Translations under genes and position numbers: made by a program | Notes under the pieces: generated by a model | What the model was told of the DNA's origin: nothing | What the model saw: the letters and a program-made list of their open reading frames with translations, nothing else | The model's database searches: none | Shown: positions 6,511-14,051 of the stretch, in pieces | Layout of the letters: every line of letters begins with the position of its first letter | Numbering within the stretch: position 1 is the first letter of the stretch | Assembly: GCA_964490325.1 (NCBI GenBank) | Contig: CAZBBX010000030.1 | Span: 1-24,792, forward strand | Direction: 5' to 3' | Length of the DNA stretch: 24,792 bases | Source of the DNA: DAOPJM01 sp964490325 | Lineage (GTDB): Bacteria > Bacillota > Clostridia > Christensenellales > CAG-138

Positions 6511-7299
6511 ATGGCAACACCGATCAAGAACATCTTGGATTTCACCGGAAGAACGGCGATCATCACCGGCGGAAGCAGCGGTATGGGCGTTGGGCTGGCA
6601 AAGCGTTTTGCCGAGACAGGCGCGAACATCGTGATCACCTATTTTACGGACGAGCTGAAGGCGCCTGCGGAGGAAGTGGTCAACGAGATCGAACAGCTGG
6701 GCGCACCCGCCATGGCGGTCAAGCTGGACATTCGCCATTCGGAGGAGAGCTATCGCATGGTCGAAGAGGTCGTGGCGCACTTTGGCTCGGTGGACATCCT
6801 TGTCAACAATGCGGGCATCTATCCGCATCAGAAGCTCTTTGAATGCACGGAGCAGGAATGGGACGACATGCAGGACAGCAACCTTAAGGGCGCGTTCTTC
6901 TGCAGCCAAGCCTGCGCCAAGCAGATGGTCAAGCAGGGCAAGGGCGGCAACATCGTCAACATCATCTCCATCAACGGCTATCGTCCCTTGGCGGACAGCA
7001 TCGCATACGGCGCTTCCAAAGCGGGGCTTGCAATGGTCACGCGCTGCATGGCGGTGGAGCTGGGCGAGTATCACATCCGCGTCAACGGCGTGGCTCCCGG
7101 ACTGATGGACGCCCCGGGCTTGGACAAGAACGTCCCCGGTTGGCGGGAACGCTTCATGAAGCGGGCGCCCGTTGGGAGGCTGGGTCTCCATTCGGACATC
7201 GCGGACGCGTGCATCTTCTACTCGTCCGACCTGTCGAGCTGGATCACGGGCGAGATCACCATGGTAGACGGCGGCGTCATGCACGCCGAAGCGTACTAA
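6511..7299 (+). CDS. Short-chain dehydrogenase/reductase (first of a pair)
   Basis: A 262-residue classical SDR. The Rossmann cofactor motif is TGGSSGMG (residues 19-26); NNAG lies near residue 98. The catalytic residues are Ser153, Tyr166 and Lys170 (YGASK), with the usual 13-residue Ser-Tyr spacing. The second beta strand ends in VITYFT without an acidic residue, as in many NADP(H)-using relatives, so NADP(H) is my tentative guess. It probably oxidises or reduces a hydroxyl/keto group of the imported substrate or its sugar. It starts 16 nt after the permease stop with TAAGGAG (6495-6501), and the next gene starts 10 nt after its stop. Confidence 0.88.
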   Translation: MATPIKNILDFTGRTAIITGGSSGMGVGLAKRFAETGANIVITYFTDELKAPAEEVVNEIEQLGAPAMAVKLDIRHSEESYRMVEEVVAHFGSVDILVNNAGIYPHQKLFECTEQEWDDMQDSNLKGAFFCSQACAKQMVKQGKGGNIVNIISINGYRPLADSIAYGASKAGLAMVTRCMAVELGEYHIRVNGVAPGLMDAPGLDKNVPGWRERFMKRAPVGRLGLHSDIADACIFYSSDLSSWITGEITMVDGGVMHAEAY

Positions 7300-7309
7300 A
7301 GGAGGGCAT

Positions 7310-8104
7310 ATGAGCGATCTGTACAGACTGGACGGCCGCACAGCCATCGTCACAGGCGGCGGCAGCGGACTGGGCAGGGGCATCGCGTCCGCTTTGGGCG
7401 AACGCGGCGCAAGCATCCTGCTGTGCGACATATCGGCCGAGCTGCTGGAGAAGGCCAAGACGGAGCTGACAGGCAAGGGGATCCCCACGGAGAGCTGCCT
7501 GTGCGACGTGACGAAGGAGGAGAGCTTTGCCGCCGTACTGGATAAGGCGGAGGCGGCGTTTGGCGGCGCGGACATTCTCATCAACAACGCAGGCGTCACC
7601 AAAATGCAGGATTTCTTCGATGTGGAGAAGAAGGACTTTTCCTTTATCTACAGCATCAACGTTCTGGGGCTGTTCCGCTGCACGCAGCAGTTTGCGGAGA
7701 GCCTGCGCAAAAAGGAGCGCACGGGGAACGTTGTGAACCTGGCGTCCAACGGCGCAAAGGTGACCTATCAGGATCAGATCCATTACTGCTCCTCGAAGGC
7801 GGCGGTGGTGAACATGACGCAGTGTATGGCGGCCTGCTTGGCGCCCTACGGGATCAACGTCAACGCCGTCTGCCCCGGCGCGGTGGACACAGCCATGCTG
7901 CGAAGCTGCATGGCAGCAACGGAGAAGGCCTCGGAAGGCAAGATCAGCATAGCGGACTGCGAGCGCACTTGGGGCCCTGCGCAGCTGGGACGGCTGATAC
8001 AGCCCGTCGAGGTGGGCAGGATCATCGCCTTCCTCTGCAGCGAGGCGGGCGCCATGATACGCGGACAATCCATCAATGTGGATGCGGGCAATACGAAATT
8101 TTAA
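7310..8104 (+). CDS. Short-chain dehydrogenase/reductase (second of a pair)
   Basis: A 264-residue classical SDR, related to but clearly different from the preceding one. The cofactor motif is TGGGSGLG (residues 15-22), with NNAG near residue 96 and catalytic Ser146, Tyr159 and Lys163 (YCSSK). The acidic end of the second strand (LLCDIS) points to NAD(H), unlike its neighbour. Together the two could oxidise and then re-reduce a sugar carbon, that is, epimerise it; this is inference. The ribosome binding site AAGGAGG precedes the ATG by a few bases. The gene lies inside the transporter operon, which ties it to the imported substrate. Confidence 0.88.
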   Translation: MSDLYRLDGRTAIVTGGGSGLGRGIASALGERGASILLCDISAELLEKAKTELTGKGIPTESCLCDVTKEESFAAVLDKAEAAFGGADILINNAGVTKMQDFFDVEKKDFSFIYSINVLGLFRCTQQFAESLRKKERTGNVVNLASNGAKVTYQDQIHYCSSKAAVVNMTQCMAACLAPYGINVNAVCPGAVDTAMLRSCMAATEKASEGKISIADCERTWGPAQLGRLIQPVEVGRIIAFLCSEAGAMIRGQSINVDAGNTKF

Positions 8105-8139
8105 CAACGGATCCCACTAAAAAATGAAGGAGAAGAATC

Positions 8140-9210
8140 ATGAAAAAGGCATTGGCTATCCTGTTGGTCTTGGTCCTGACGGTCTGCATGTTTGCAGGCT
8201 GCGCCAAGAAGGACGCAACAACGGACGACACACAGAAGGCGACGGACGCACCCGCGCAGGTCACGGATCAGCCGTCTGAAAAGAAACTCAAGGTCGTGCT
8301 GGTCTGCCCCCAGAAGCTGGGCGACGCAGGCCCCATGGACGACATGAACAAGAACCTGCAGAAGGCGGAGGCCGAGTTTGGCATTGAGACCGCCGTGTAC
8401 GAAGCGACCGAGGCCGCTCAGTATGAGGAAGTTCTGCGCACCTATGCCCGTGAAGGCGTGGACATGATCATCACCTCCATGCCCGCCATGGTGCAGGCGG
8501 TCAAAACCGTTGCCGCAGAGTTCCCCGATGTGAAGTTCACCATCCTGTTCCCCTTGGACAGCTTTGATCTGCCGAATGTCAAGGTCGTTGACTTTGCCAT
8601 CTGGGAGGCCTACTATCTGGCGGGCATCATGGCGGCGTCCATGTCCGAGACCGGCACGATCGGTCACTGCATCGGCGCAGAGCAGACCGCGCTCTTGGCG
8701 GACTACAACGCCTATAAGGCAGGCGCGCAGACCGTCAACCCCGACATCAACGTAGTCCGCGTCAACACCAACACCTTTGACGATCCCGCCAAGGGCAAGG
8801 ATGCGGGCATCAGCATGGCGGGCATGGGCTGCGACGTCATCCAGACAGACCTTGGCGCGACCGCGCTGGGCGTCATCGAAGCGGGCGACGAGCTGGGCTT
8901 CTTTGTCATGGCGGACTCCAGTGAGCACCACGAGGTATCCCCCAAGACGGTGCTTGGCGACACGCTGTGCAAGTACGGTCCCGCGCTGTACACCGAGATC
9001 GTCAATCTGGTCAACGGCGAATGGACGAGTGAGATCCACCATGCGACCTTGGCGGAAGGCGGCGTAGGCCTGAGCATCAGCCCGCTCATCAACGAGTACC
9101 TCAGCGATGCGCAGAAGACCAAGTTCGAGAACGCCACCAAGCTGATCGAGGAGGCAAGCGCCAAGATCATCAGCGGCGAACTGAAGGTAGAGTACAACCC
9201 CGCTGCCTAA
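8140..9210 (+). CDS. BMP-family ABC transporter substrate-binding lipoprotein (nucleoside type)
   Basis: A 356-residue lipoprotein with a signal sequence MKKALAILLVLVLTVCMFAG and lipidated Cys21 (lipobox FAGC). A short polar linker precedes a BMP (basic membrane protein/PnrA-like, PF02608) fold starting near residue 48 with KLKVVLVCPQKLGDAGPMDD. The middle has VDFAIWEAYYLAGIMAASMSE (about residues 149-169), the family segment in which a bound substrate promotes domain closure, and GTIGHCIGAEQ. Characterised relatives such as PnrA/TmpC, Med and YufN bind nucleosides. It would deliver the substrate to the two permeases and the ATPase of this operon. AAGGAG (8125-8130) precedes the ATG. Confidence 0.9.
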   Translation: MKKALAILLVLVLTVCMFAGCAKKDATTDDTQKATDAPAQVTDQPSEKKLKVVLVCPQKLGDAGPMDDMNKNLQKAEAEFGIETAVYEATEAAQYEEVLRTYAREGVDMIITSMPAMVQAVKTVAAEFPDVKFTILFPLDSFDLPNVKVVDFAIWEAYYLAGIMAASMSETGTIGHCIGAEQTALLADYNAYKAGAQTVNPDINVVRVNTNTFDDPAKGKDAGISMAGMGCDVIQTDLGATALGVIEAGDELGFFVMADSSEHHEVSPKTVLGDTLCKYGPALYTEIVNLVNGEWTSEIHHATLAEGGVGLSISPLINEYLSDAQKTKFENATKLIEEASAKIISGELKVEYNPAA

Positions 9211-9260
9211 GGGCAAAAAGCGGAAAACGCCTTGCATCCTCCCCCTCGGGACAATGAAAA

Positions 9261-9309
9261 ACTCCATCGTCCGCATGCGGCCGATTCCTCCCTGTGCGGA
9301 CGGTGGAGT
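9261..9309. promoter_or_regulatory. Long intercistronic hairpin between binding protein and ATPase genes
   Basis: ACTCCATCGTCCGCAT (9261-9276) pairs along its whole 16 bases with GTGCGGACGGTGGAGT (9294-9309), counting G-U pairs, around a 17-base loop. No U-run follows on the plus strand, so it more likely protects the upstream lipoprotein mRNA from 3' decay or causes partial termination. On the minus strand the stem is followed by TTTTTC and looks like an antisense terminator. Confidence 0.65.
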
Positions 9310-9339
9310 CCCCCATTTTGACTTGGTAAGGTGAACGAT

Positions 9340-10869
9340 ATGGAAGAAGCCTACGTATTGGAACTTCAAAACATCACCAAACGTTTTGACAAAACGCTTG
9401 CCAACGACGACGTGACGTTTCGCGTCAGGCGCGGAGAAGTTCATGCGCTCATAGGCGAAAACGGCGCGGGCAAGTCCACGCTGATGAACATTTTGTACGG
9501 TCTTATAAAGCCGGACGCGGGCAGGATCCTGCTCGGCGGAAAGCCTTTAACGCTCAATTCACCCAAGGACGCCATCCAAAAGGGGATCGGCATGGTGCAT
9601 CAGCACTTCATGCTTGCCCCTTCGCTTACCGTTGCAGAAAACATCGTCTTGGGGCATCCCCCGACGAGAAGCAATATATGGAGACCCGCAAAGCTCCAAG
9701 AGAAGCTCAAGACCTTGGAGCAGGATTTCAACTTTGACGTACCGCTCGATGCAAAGACAGGCGGCCTGACGGTCGGGCTGATGCAGCGTGTGGAGATCGT
9801 CAAGACCCTGTATCGCGGCGCGGACGTCATCATTTTGGACGAGCCTACCGCCGTGCTGACGCCGCAGGAGGCGGAGGAGCTGTTCGTCTCCATCCGCAAG
9901 CTGACCAAAGCGGGGCATACCGTCATCTTCATTTCCCACAAGCTCAAGGAGGTCATGGAGATCTCCGACACCATCACCGTCATGCGCGCAGGGCGCACGG
10001 TGGACACCGTCCGAAAGGACGATGTGACGAGCGAGCAGCTTGCGCAGATGATGATAGGCCGCGAGCTGAAGGGCGTGACGCGGGAAGCAAAGGCCGCGGG
10101 AGACGCGGTGCTGCGCGTGGAGGCGCTTTCCGTGCTTGGCGACGATGGTCTGACCGCCGTGAACGAGCTGTCGTTCGACGTGCGCTTGGGCGAGATCGTA
10201 GGCGTTGCAGGCGTGGAAGGGAACGGACAGACCGAGCTGTCGGAGGCGGTGCTTGGCGTGCGCAGGTGCAAGTCGGGCAAGGTCTATATGGACGGCAAGG
10301 ACGTGACGAACGCCCCCGTGGACGAACGGATACGGCACGGACTGGGCTTTATCGCACAGGATCGCGTCAAGGAGGGGCTGGCGCTGCCCTTCTCCATCCG
10401 CGACAACCTTATCCTCAAGCTGCGCAGGCAGCAGCCCGTCTCGAAAAACGGGATCATGCACTGGAAGAACGCATCCAAGCTGAGCCGCGAGATGATCCGT
10501 TCCTACGCGATCAAGGCCAACAGCGAGGAGGAGACCGTACAGAGCCTTTCGGGCGGCAACATGCAAAAGGTCGTCGTAGCGCGGGAGCTGTCCAAGGATC
10601 CCAAGCTGGTGATCGCCTGTCAGCCCACTCGCGGCGTAGACATCGGCGCGTCCGAGTACATCCGCTCCATGCTGGTCAAGCTGCGGGACGAAGGCAACGC
10701 CGTACTGGTCATCTCCGCCGATCTGGACGAGATCATGGAGCTGTCCGACCGCATCCTTGTCATGTTCGAGGGGCGAAAAACGGGCGAGCTGACGAGCGCA
10801 CAGGCCAATGAGCGCCGCATTGGGCGCATGATGTTCGGACAAAGCGATCAAGAGGAGGAGGAACTGTGA
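9340..10869 (+). CDS. ABC transporter ATP-binding protein with two nucleotide-binding domains (NupO/YufO/RbsA type)
   Basis: A 509-residue fused double ATPase. Domain 1 has Walker A GENGAGKST (residues 39-47), Q-loop MVHQHFML, the relaxed signature LTVGLMQRVEI and Walker B VIILDEPT. Domain 2 has a degenerate Walker A (GVEGNGQTEL), signature LSGGNMQKV and a Walker B ending ACQPTRGVD, with Gln in place of the catalytic Glu. These asymmetries are normal for nucleoside and simple-sugar importers and imply that mainly domain 1 hydrolyses ATP. I choose ATG 9340 because AAGGTG (9328-9333) is well spaced for it; the in-frame GTG at 9331 overlaps that site. The stop shares a base with the next start (TGATG). 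Confidence 0.92.
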   Translation: MEEAYVLELQNITKRFDKTLANDDVTFRVRRGEVHALIGENGAGKSTLMNILYGLIKPDAGRILLGGKPLTLNSPKDAIQKGIGMVHQHFMLAPSLTVAENIVLGHPPTRSNIWRPAKLQEKLKTLEQDFNFDVPLDAKTGGLTVGLMQRVEIVKTLYRGADVIILDEPTAVLTPQEAEELFVSIRKLTKAGHTVIFISHKLKEVMEISDTITVMRAGRTVDTVRKDDVTSEQLAQMMIGRELKGVTREAKAAGDAVLRVEALSVLGDDGLTAVNELSFDVRLGEIVGVAGVEGNGQTELSEAVLGVRRCKSGKVYMDGKDVTNAPVDERIRHGLGFIAQDRVKEGLALPFSIRDNLILKLRRQQPVSKNGIMHWKNASKLSREMIRSYAIKANSEEETVQSLSGGNMQKVVVARELSKDPKLVIACQPTRGVDIGASEYIRSMLVKLRDEGNAVLVISADLDEIMELSDRILVMFEGRKTGELTSAQANERRIGRMMFGQSDQEEEEL

Positions 10870-12005
10870 TGGACAAGACGTTTGTTTCAAAGTCGATCCG
10901 AACGGTCAGAGCCGTTGCGCTGGATCTGCTGCGCATCTTTCTGATCATCGTGATCGCGTTCCTGCTCAACACGCTCGTCCTGTGGATCTCGGGCAAGGAC
11001 ATCCTGCTTGTGTATTCCTCGCTGTGGAAGGGCGCGTTTGGCGATCTGTACAATTTTGCGCGCACCCTGCGCTGGTCGCTCCCGCTCATCTTTACGGCGC
11101 TGTCCTTCTCCGTTTCGGCACGCTGCGGCATCTTCAACATCGGCGCGGAGGGGCAGCTCTATCTGGGCGCGTTTGCGGCGGCATGGGTCGGCTTCACCTT
11201 CCCCGCGCTGCCCTCCTACATCGTCATCCCCTTGGCCTGCCTTGCGGCGATGGTGGCGGGGATGCTCTACTCCATGCTGGCGGGTTGGATCATGGAGCGC
11301 TTCCATGCAAGCATCATCGTTGTGACGCTGATGCTCAACTACATCGCCATCCTCTTTACGGAGTATCTGACGCGCTATCCGTTCTATGTACCGGGGACGC
11401 TGGGCGACAGCGGTTCCACCGCCTACATCAGCGATGCAGCGTATCTTGGCAAGCTCATCCCGGGGACGAACGCCACAAGCGGCATCTTTATAGCCTTGAT
11501 CGCGGCCGTTCTGCTCTTTTTATTCAACAACTACACCGTGACGGGCTACGAATGCCGTGTCATCGGCTGCAACGAGCGCTTTGCTTCGTTTTCGGGGCTG
11601 AAGGTCAAGAGCCGCAGGATGCTGGTGTTTGCCATTTCGGGCATGCTGGCGGGACTGGGCGGCGCTGTTGAGATCTTAGGCGTGCATGGTCGCTTCATTG
11701 TGTCGTTTGCAAGCGGCTTGGGCTTTGACGGCATCGTCGTGTCCCTGCTTGCCAACGGCAACCCGCTGGGCATCCCGTTTGCGGCGCTGTTCATGGGCGC
11801 CATGTCCAGCGGCTCCATCACCGTGGAGATGTTCGGCAAGGTCCCCAAGGCCATGACGGACATCCTGATGGGCATCATAATCATGATCATTACGGTGCGC
11901 TATGTACCAAGTTTTCTAAAAAAGCGTAAATTACATAGTATACATAACAAGAAAAATGTGGTAGACTGTGTCGGAAAGGAACAGGAAAATGAAACAGTAC
12001 GTTAA
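10869..12005 (+). CDS. ABC transporter permease, NupP/YufP-like
   Basis: A 378-residue membrane permease, the longer of the two in this importer type. It begins with a hydrophobic helix (about residues 15-38), an extracytoplasmic segment, then CGIFNIGAEGQLYLGAF (about 94-110), which matches the conserved G-x-FNIG-EGQ motif of the superfamily. Later come the cytoplasmic segment YECRVIGCNERFASFSGLKVK (about 230-250) and further helices to about residue 350. The ATG at 10869 overlaps the ATPase stop, and GAGGAGGAA precedes it. The last 30 or so residues are polar, AT-rich in DNA and unlike the family, and overlap the start of psuG by 17 nt; this tail may serve to couple translation. Confidence 0.9.
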   Translation: MDKTFVSKSIRTVRAVALDLLRIFLIIVIAFLLNTLVLWISGKDILLVYSSLWKGAFGDLYNFARTLRWSLPLIFTALSFSVSARCGIFNIGAEGQLYLGAFAAAWVGFTFPALPSYIVIPLACLAAMVAGMLYSMLAGWIMERFHASIIVVTLMLNYIAILFTEYLTRYPFYVPGTLGDSGSTAYISDAAYLGKLIPGTNATSGIFIALIAAVLLFLFNNYTVTGYECRVIGCNERFASFSGLKVKSRRMLVFAISGMLAGLGGAVEILGVHGRFIVSFASGLGFDGIVVSLLANGNPLGIPFAALFMGAMSSGSITVEMFGKVPKAMTDILMGIIIMIITVRYVPSFLKKRKLHSIHNKKNVVDCVGKEQENETVR

Positions 12006-12900
12006 GATCAGCGAGGAAGTTCAGCAGGCGCTTCGCGAGCATAAGCCCGTAGTGGCGCTCGAATCGACCATCATCGCCCACGGTATGCCCTATCCGCAGA
12101 ACGTGGAAACGGCAAGGAACGTGGGGCGCATCATTCGCGAAAACGGCGCCGTACCCGCCACCATCGGCATCCTGCATGGGCAGGTCGTGGTCGGCATGGA
12201 TGAGGACGAGATCGAATATATGGGCAAGAACGGCGGCCATATCGGCAAGGCCAGCAGACGCGACATTGCCGCCATGGTCGCGGGAGGCTTGGACGGTGCG
12301 ACCACCTGCGCCGCCACCAGCATGTTCGCCGAGATGGCGGGCATCGATGTGTTCTGCACGGGCGGCTTGGGCGGCGTACACCGCGGCGCGGAGCACAGCT
12401 TCGATATCTCCGCCGATCTGGACGAGCTGGGCATGACGCAGACCATGATCGTCTGCGCGGGGGCAAAGGCGATACTGGATCTGCCAAAGACGCTGGAATA
12501 CTTGGAGACCAAGGGCGTCACCACGATCGGCTACGGCACCAAGACGCTGCCTGCCTTCTTCTCCTCCGAAAGTCCGTATCGCGTGGACTATGAGATGGAC
12601 GAGCCCAAGCAGATCGCCGACACCTTCCGCATCCAAAAGGAACTGGGCATCAAGACAGGCATGTTGGTCTGCGTACCCATCCCAAAGGAGTTTGAGATCA
12701 AGGCGGAGGAGATCAACCCCGCCATCGAGAAGGCCGTTGCGGACGCGGAGAACGAGGGCATCCACGGCAAGGCGAGCACGCCATACATCCTTGCCCGCGT
12801 CAAGGAGCTGACCGAGGGCAGGAGCCTGAAAGCCAACATTCGCTTGGTATACCACAACGCGGAGATCGCCGCGAAGATCGCAAAGGAGCTGTGTAAGTAA
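11989..12900 (+). CDS. psuG: Pseudouridine-5'-phosphate glycosidase
   Basis: A 303-residue enzyme that splits the C-C glycosidic bond of pseudouridine 5'-phosphate to ribose 5-phosphate and uracil (reversible; cytoplasmic). Family motifs are strong: ALESTIIAHGMPYPQN (residues 23-38), GGHIGKASRRD (82-92), FCTGGLGGVHRGAE (122-135), DISADLDELG (139-148) and VCAGAKAILD (155-164). From recalled E. coli numbering, the active-site residues Glu31, Lys93, His137, Asp149, Lys166 (Schiff base) and Asn289 correspond, with a constant offset of six, to Glu25, Lys87, His131, Asp143, Lys160 and Asn283. The ATG at 11989 has AAAGGA at 11975-11980; the upstream in-frame GTG at 11968 has no good site. It overlaps the permease end and is followed after 3 nt by a kinase gene. 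Confidence 0.95.
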   Translation: MKQYVKISEEVQQALREHKPVVALESTIIAHGMPYPQNVETARNVGRIIRENGAVPATIGILHGQVVVGMDEDEIEYMGKNGGHIGKASRRDIAAMVAGGLDGATTCAATSMFAEMAGIDVFCTGGLGGVHRGAEHSFDISADLDELGMTQTMIVCAGAKAILDLPKTLEYLETKGVTTIGYGTKTLPAFFSSESPYRVDYEMDEPKQIADTFRIQKELGIKTGMLVCVPIPKEFEIKAEEINPAIEKAVADAENEGIHGKASTPYILARVKELTEGRSLKANIRLVYHNAEIAAKIAKELCK

Positions 12901-12903
12901 ATA

Positions 12904-13860
12904 ATGAGCGTCAAGGTCGTCATCTTTGGGCATTCCACACTGGACAGCGTGATCCGCACCGATGAATCCGCATACTTTCGCGTTGCGGGCGGTGCGGGGC
13001 TGTATGCAGCATCGGGAGCCGCCTACTGGTGTGAAAACCATGAGGTGGGTATTTGCGCAAAGCTTGGAAAGCAATTCCGCGAGGAGGAGCTTGCCGTCAT
13101 TCTCCGCAATAAGGGGATCGATGCAAGCGGCCTTGTCCGCATGGACAGGGAGGGCATAAAGCTGTGGATGCTTTTTGACGATGACGGCTACCGACATTTT
13201 GTCATGCAGCACGACTCCTGTACGCGCGAGAGCGCCGCGCCAGACCCGGATGCGGTCCCCGAAGCGTTCTATCGGGAGGCAAAGGGCTATCATTTTGCCC
13301 CCATGCCCATCGAGTCGATCGAGCGTATCCTCGCACGGCTCGATCCGAAGCGTTATGTGCAGCTGGATCCGCACTACGAGTTCTTCTATCCCAAGTTTCG
13401 CGAGGAATGGAAGCATATCCTGCCGCGTGTGCAGGTCATCCTGCCCAGCGAGGACGAGCTTTGCAAGTACTTTGACATTCCTTACGGCCAATCCCTTGCG
13501 TCGCTCAAGACCTACGCCATGCGTTTGTCGGATGAAGGCCCCAAGACCGTGGTCATCAAGCTGGGCAAGCGCGGCGCCATGGCGTATGAGCGCGACAGCG
13601 GCCGCTGCTTCTCCATCCCAAGCTGCGCCGTTAAGGTGGTGGACGCAACGGGTGCGGGCGATACCTTTGGCGGCAGCTTCTTGGTGAGCCAAATAAACGG
13701 CGACCCGTTGGAGCTGTCCATGATCAAGGGAACGGTCGGCTCCTCGCTGACGCTGGAGCATCGCGGCGTCATAGAAAACTACCGTCTGCCCTGCGGCGTT
13801 GCCATGGAGCGCTGCGAGAAATTGCAGGCGGAGCTGACAAACGCCATCCATCCCATCTAA
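12904..13860 (+). CDS. PfkB-family kinase, probably pseudouridine-kinase-like (rightward copy)
   Basis: A 318-residue PfkB kinase with GGAGLYAASGA near residue 30 and the signature DATGAGDTFGGSFL (247-260); Asp253 is the expected catalytic base. PsuG enzymes are normally paired with a PfkB kinase (PsuK) that makes pseudouridine 5'-phosphate. The position 3 nt after psuG argues that this is the PsuK-equivalent, although a related sugar or nucleoside kinase cannot be excluded. It is paralogous to the kinase at 3421-4353 (common GH-x-TLD, LYAASGA, LDPHY/VDPHH and LPSEDEL motifs). The nearest Shine-Dalgarno-like AAGGAG (12883-12888) is 15 nt from the ATG, so translation is probably coupled. It is the last gene of the rightward unit. 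Confidence 0.88.
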   Translation: MSVKVVIFGHSTLDSVIRTDESAYFRVAGGAGLYAASGAAYWCENHEVGICAKLGKQFREEELAVILRNKGIDASGLVRMDREGIKLWMLFDDDGYRHFVMQHDSCTRESAAPDPDAVPEAFYREAKGYHFAPMPIESIERILARLDPKRYVQLDPHYEFFYPKFREEWKHILPRVQVILPSEDELCKYFDIPYGQSLASLKTYAMRLSDEGPKTVVIKLGKRGAMAYERDSGRCFSIPSCAVKVVDATGAGDTFGGSFLVSQINGDPLELSMIKGTVGSSLTLEHRGVIENYRLPCGVAMERCEKLQAELTNAIHPI

Positions 13861-13892
13861 GCGTCTTCGCAAAAAGCAACATAGATTCCACA

Positions 13893-13937
13893 GACCGACC
13901 CTGCGGCAAAAGAAAGCCGTAAGGTCGGTCGCTTTAT
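13893..13937 (+). terminator. Hairpin terminator after the rightward unit
   Basis: GACCGACCCTGCGGC (13893-13907) pairs with GCCGTAAGGTCGGTC (13916-13930) over 15 positions with one mismatch and one G-U pair, around AAAAGAAA. The following GCTTTATG is only weakly U-rich, so termination may be partial. Confidence 0.6.
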
Positions 13938-14036
13938 GAAAGTCCCCTGCTGCACGGAGATCTTGGCGGGGGACGTTCTTTGTTACGAAAAATTCACTTT
14001 GCCGGAAAAAACAAGGGTGGAAGCGGCGAAGGAATA

Positions 14037-14045
14037 TGGTATACT
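14037..14045 (+). promoter_or_regulatory. Extended -10 promoter element of the YtvI-like gene
   Basis: TGGTATACT (14037-14045) is an extended -10 (TGnTATAAT-like) box. No good -35 is seen at the right distance. The usual start point seven bases downstream is 14052, which is the A of the start codon. Confidence 0.45.
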
Positions 14046-14051
14046 AAGGGC

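Noticed and set aside
8101..10890. Long minus-strand open frames (about 440 codons each) opposite the binding-protein and ATPase genes
   Set aside because: They mirror the codon bias of the plus-strand genes, have no ribosome binding sites or known motifs, and overlap strongly supported genes completely.
11890..13872. Minus-strand open frame of 660 codons opposite psuG and the kinase
   Set aside because: It lies antisense to two well-identified genes, has no recognisable domain and a His/Arg/Leu/Ala-heavy composition typical of a GC-rich antisense shadow frame.
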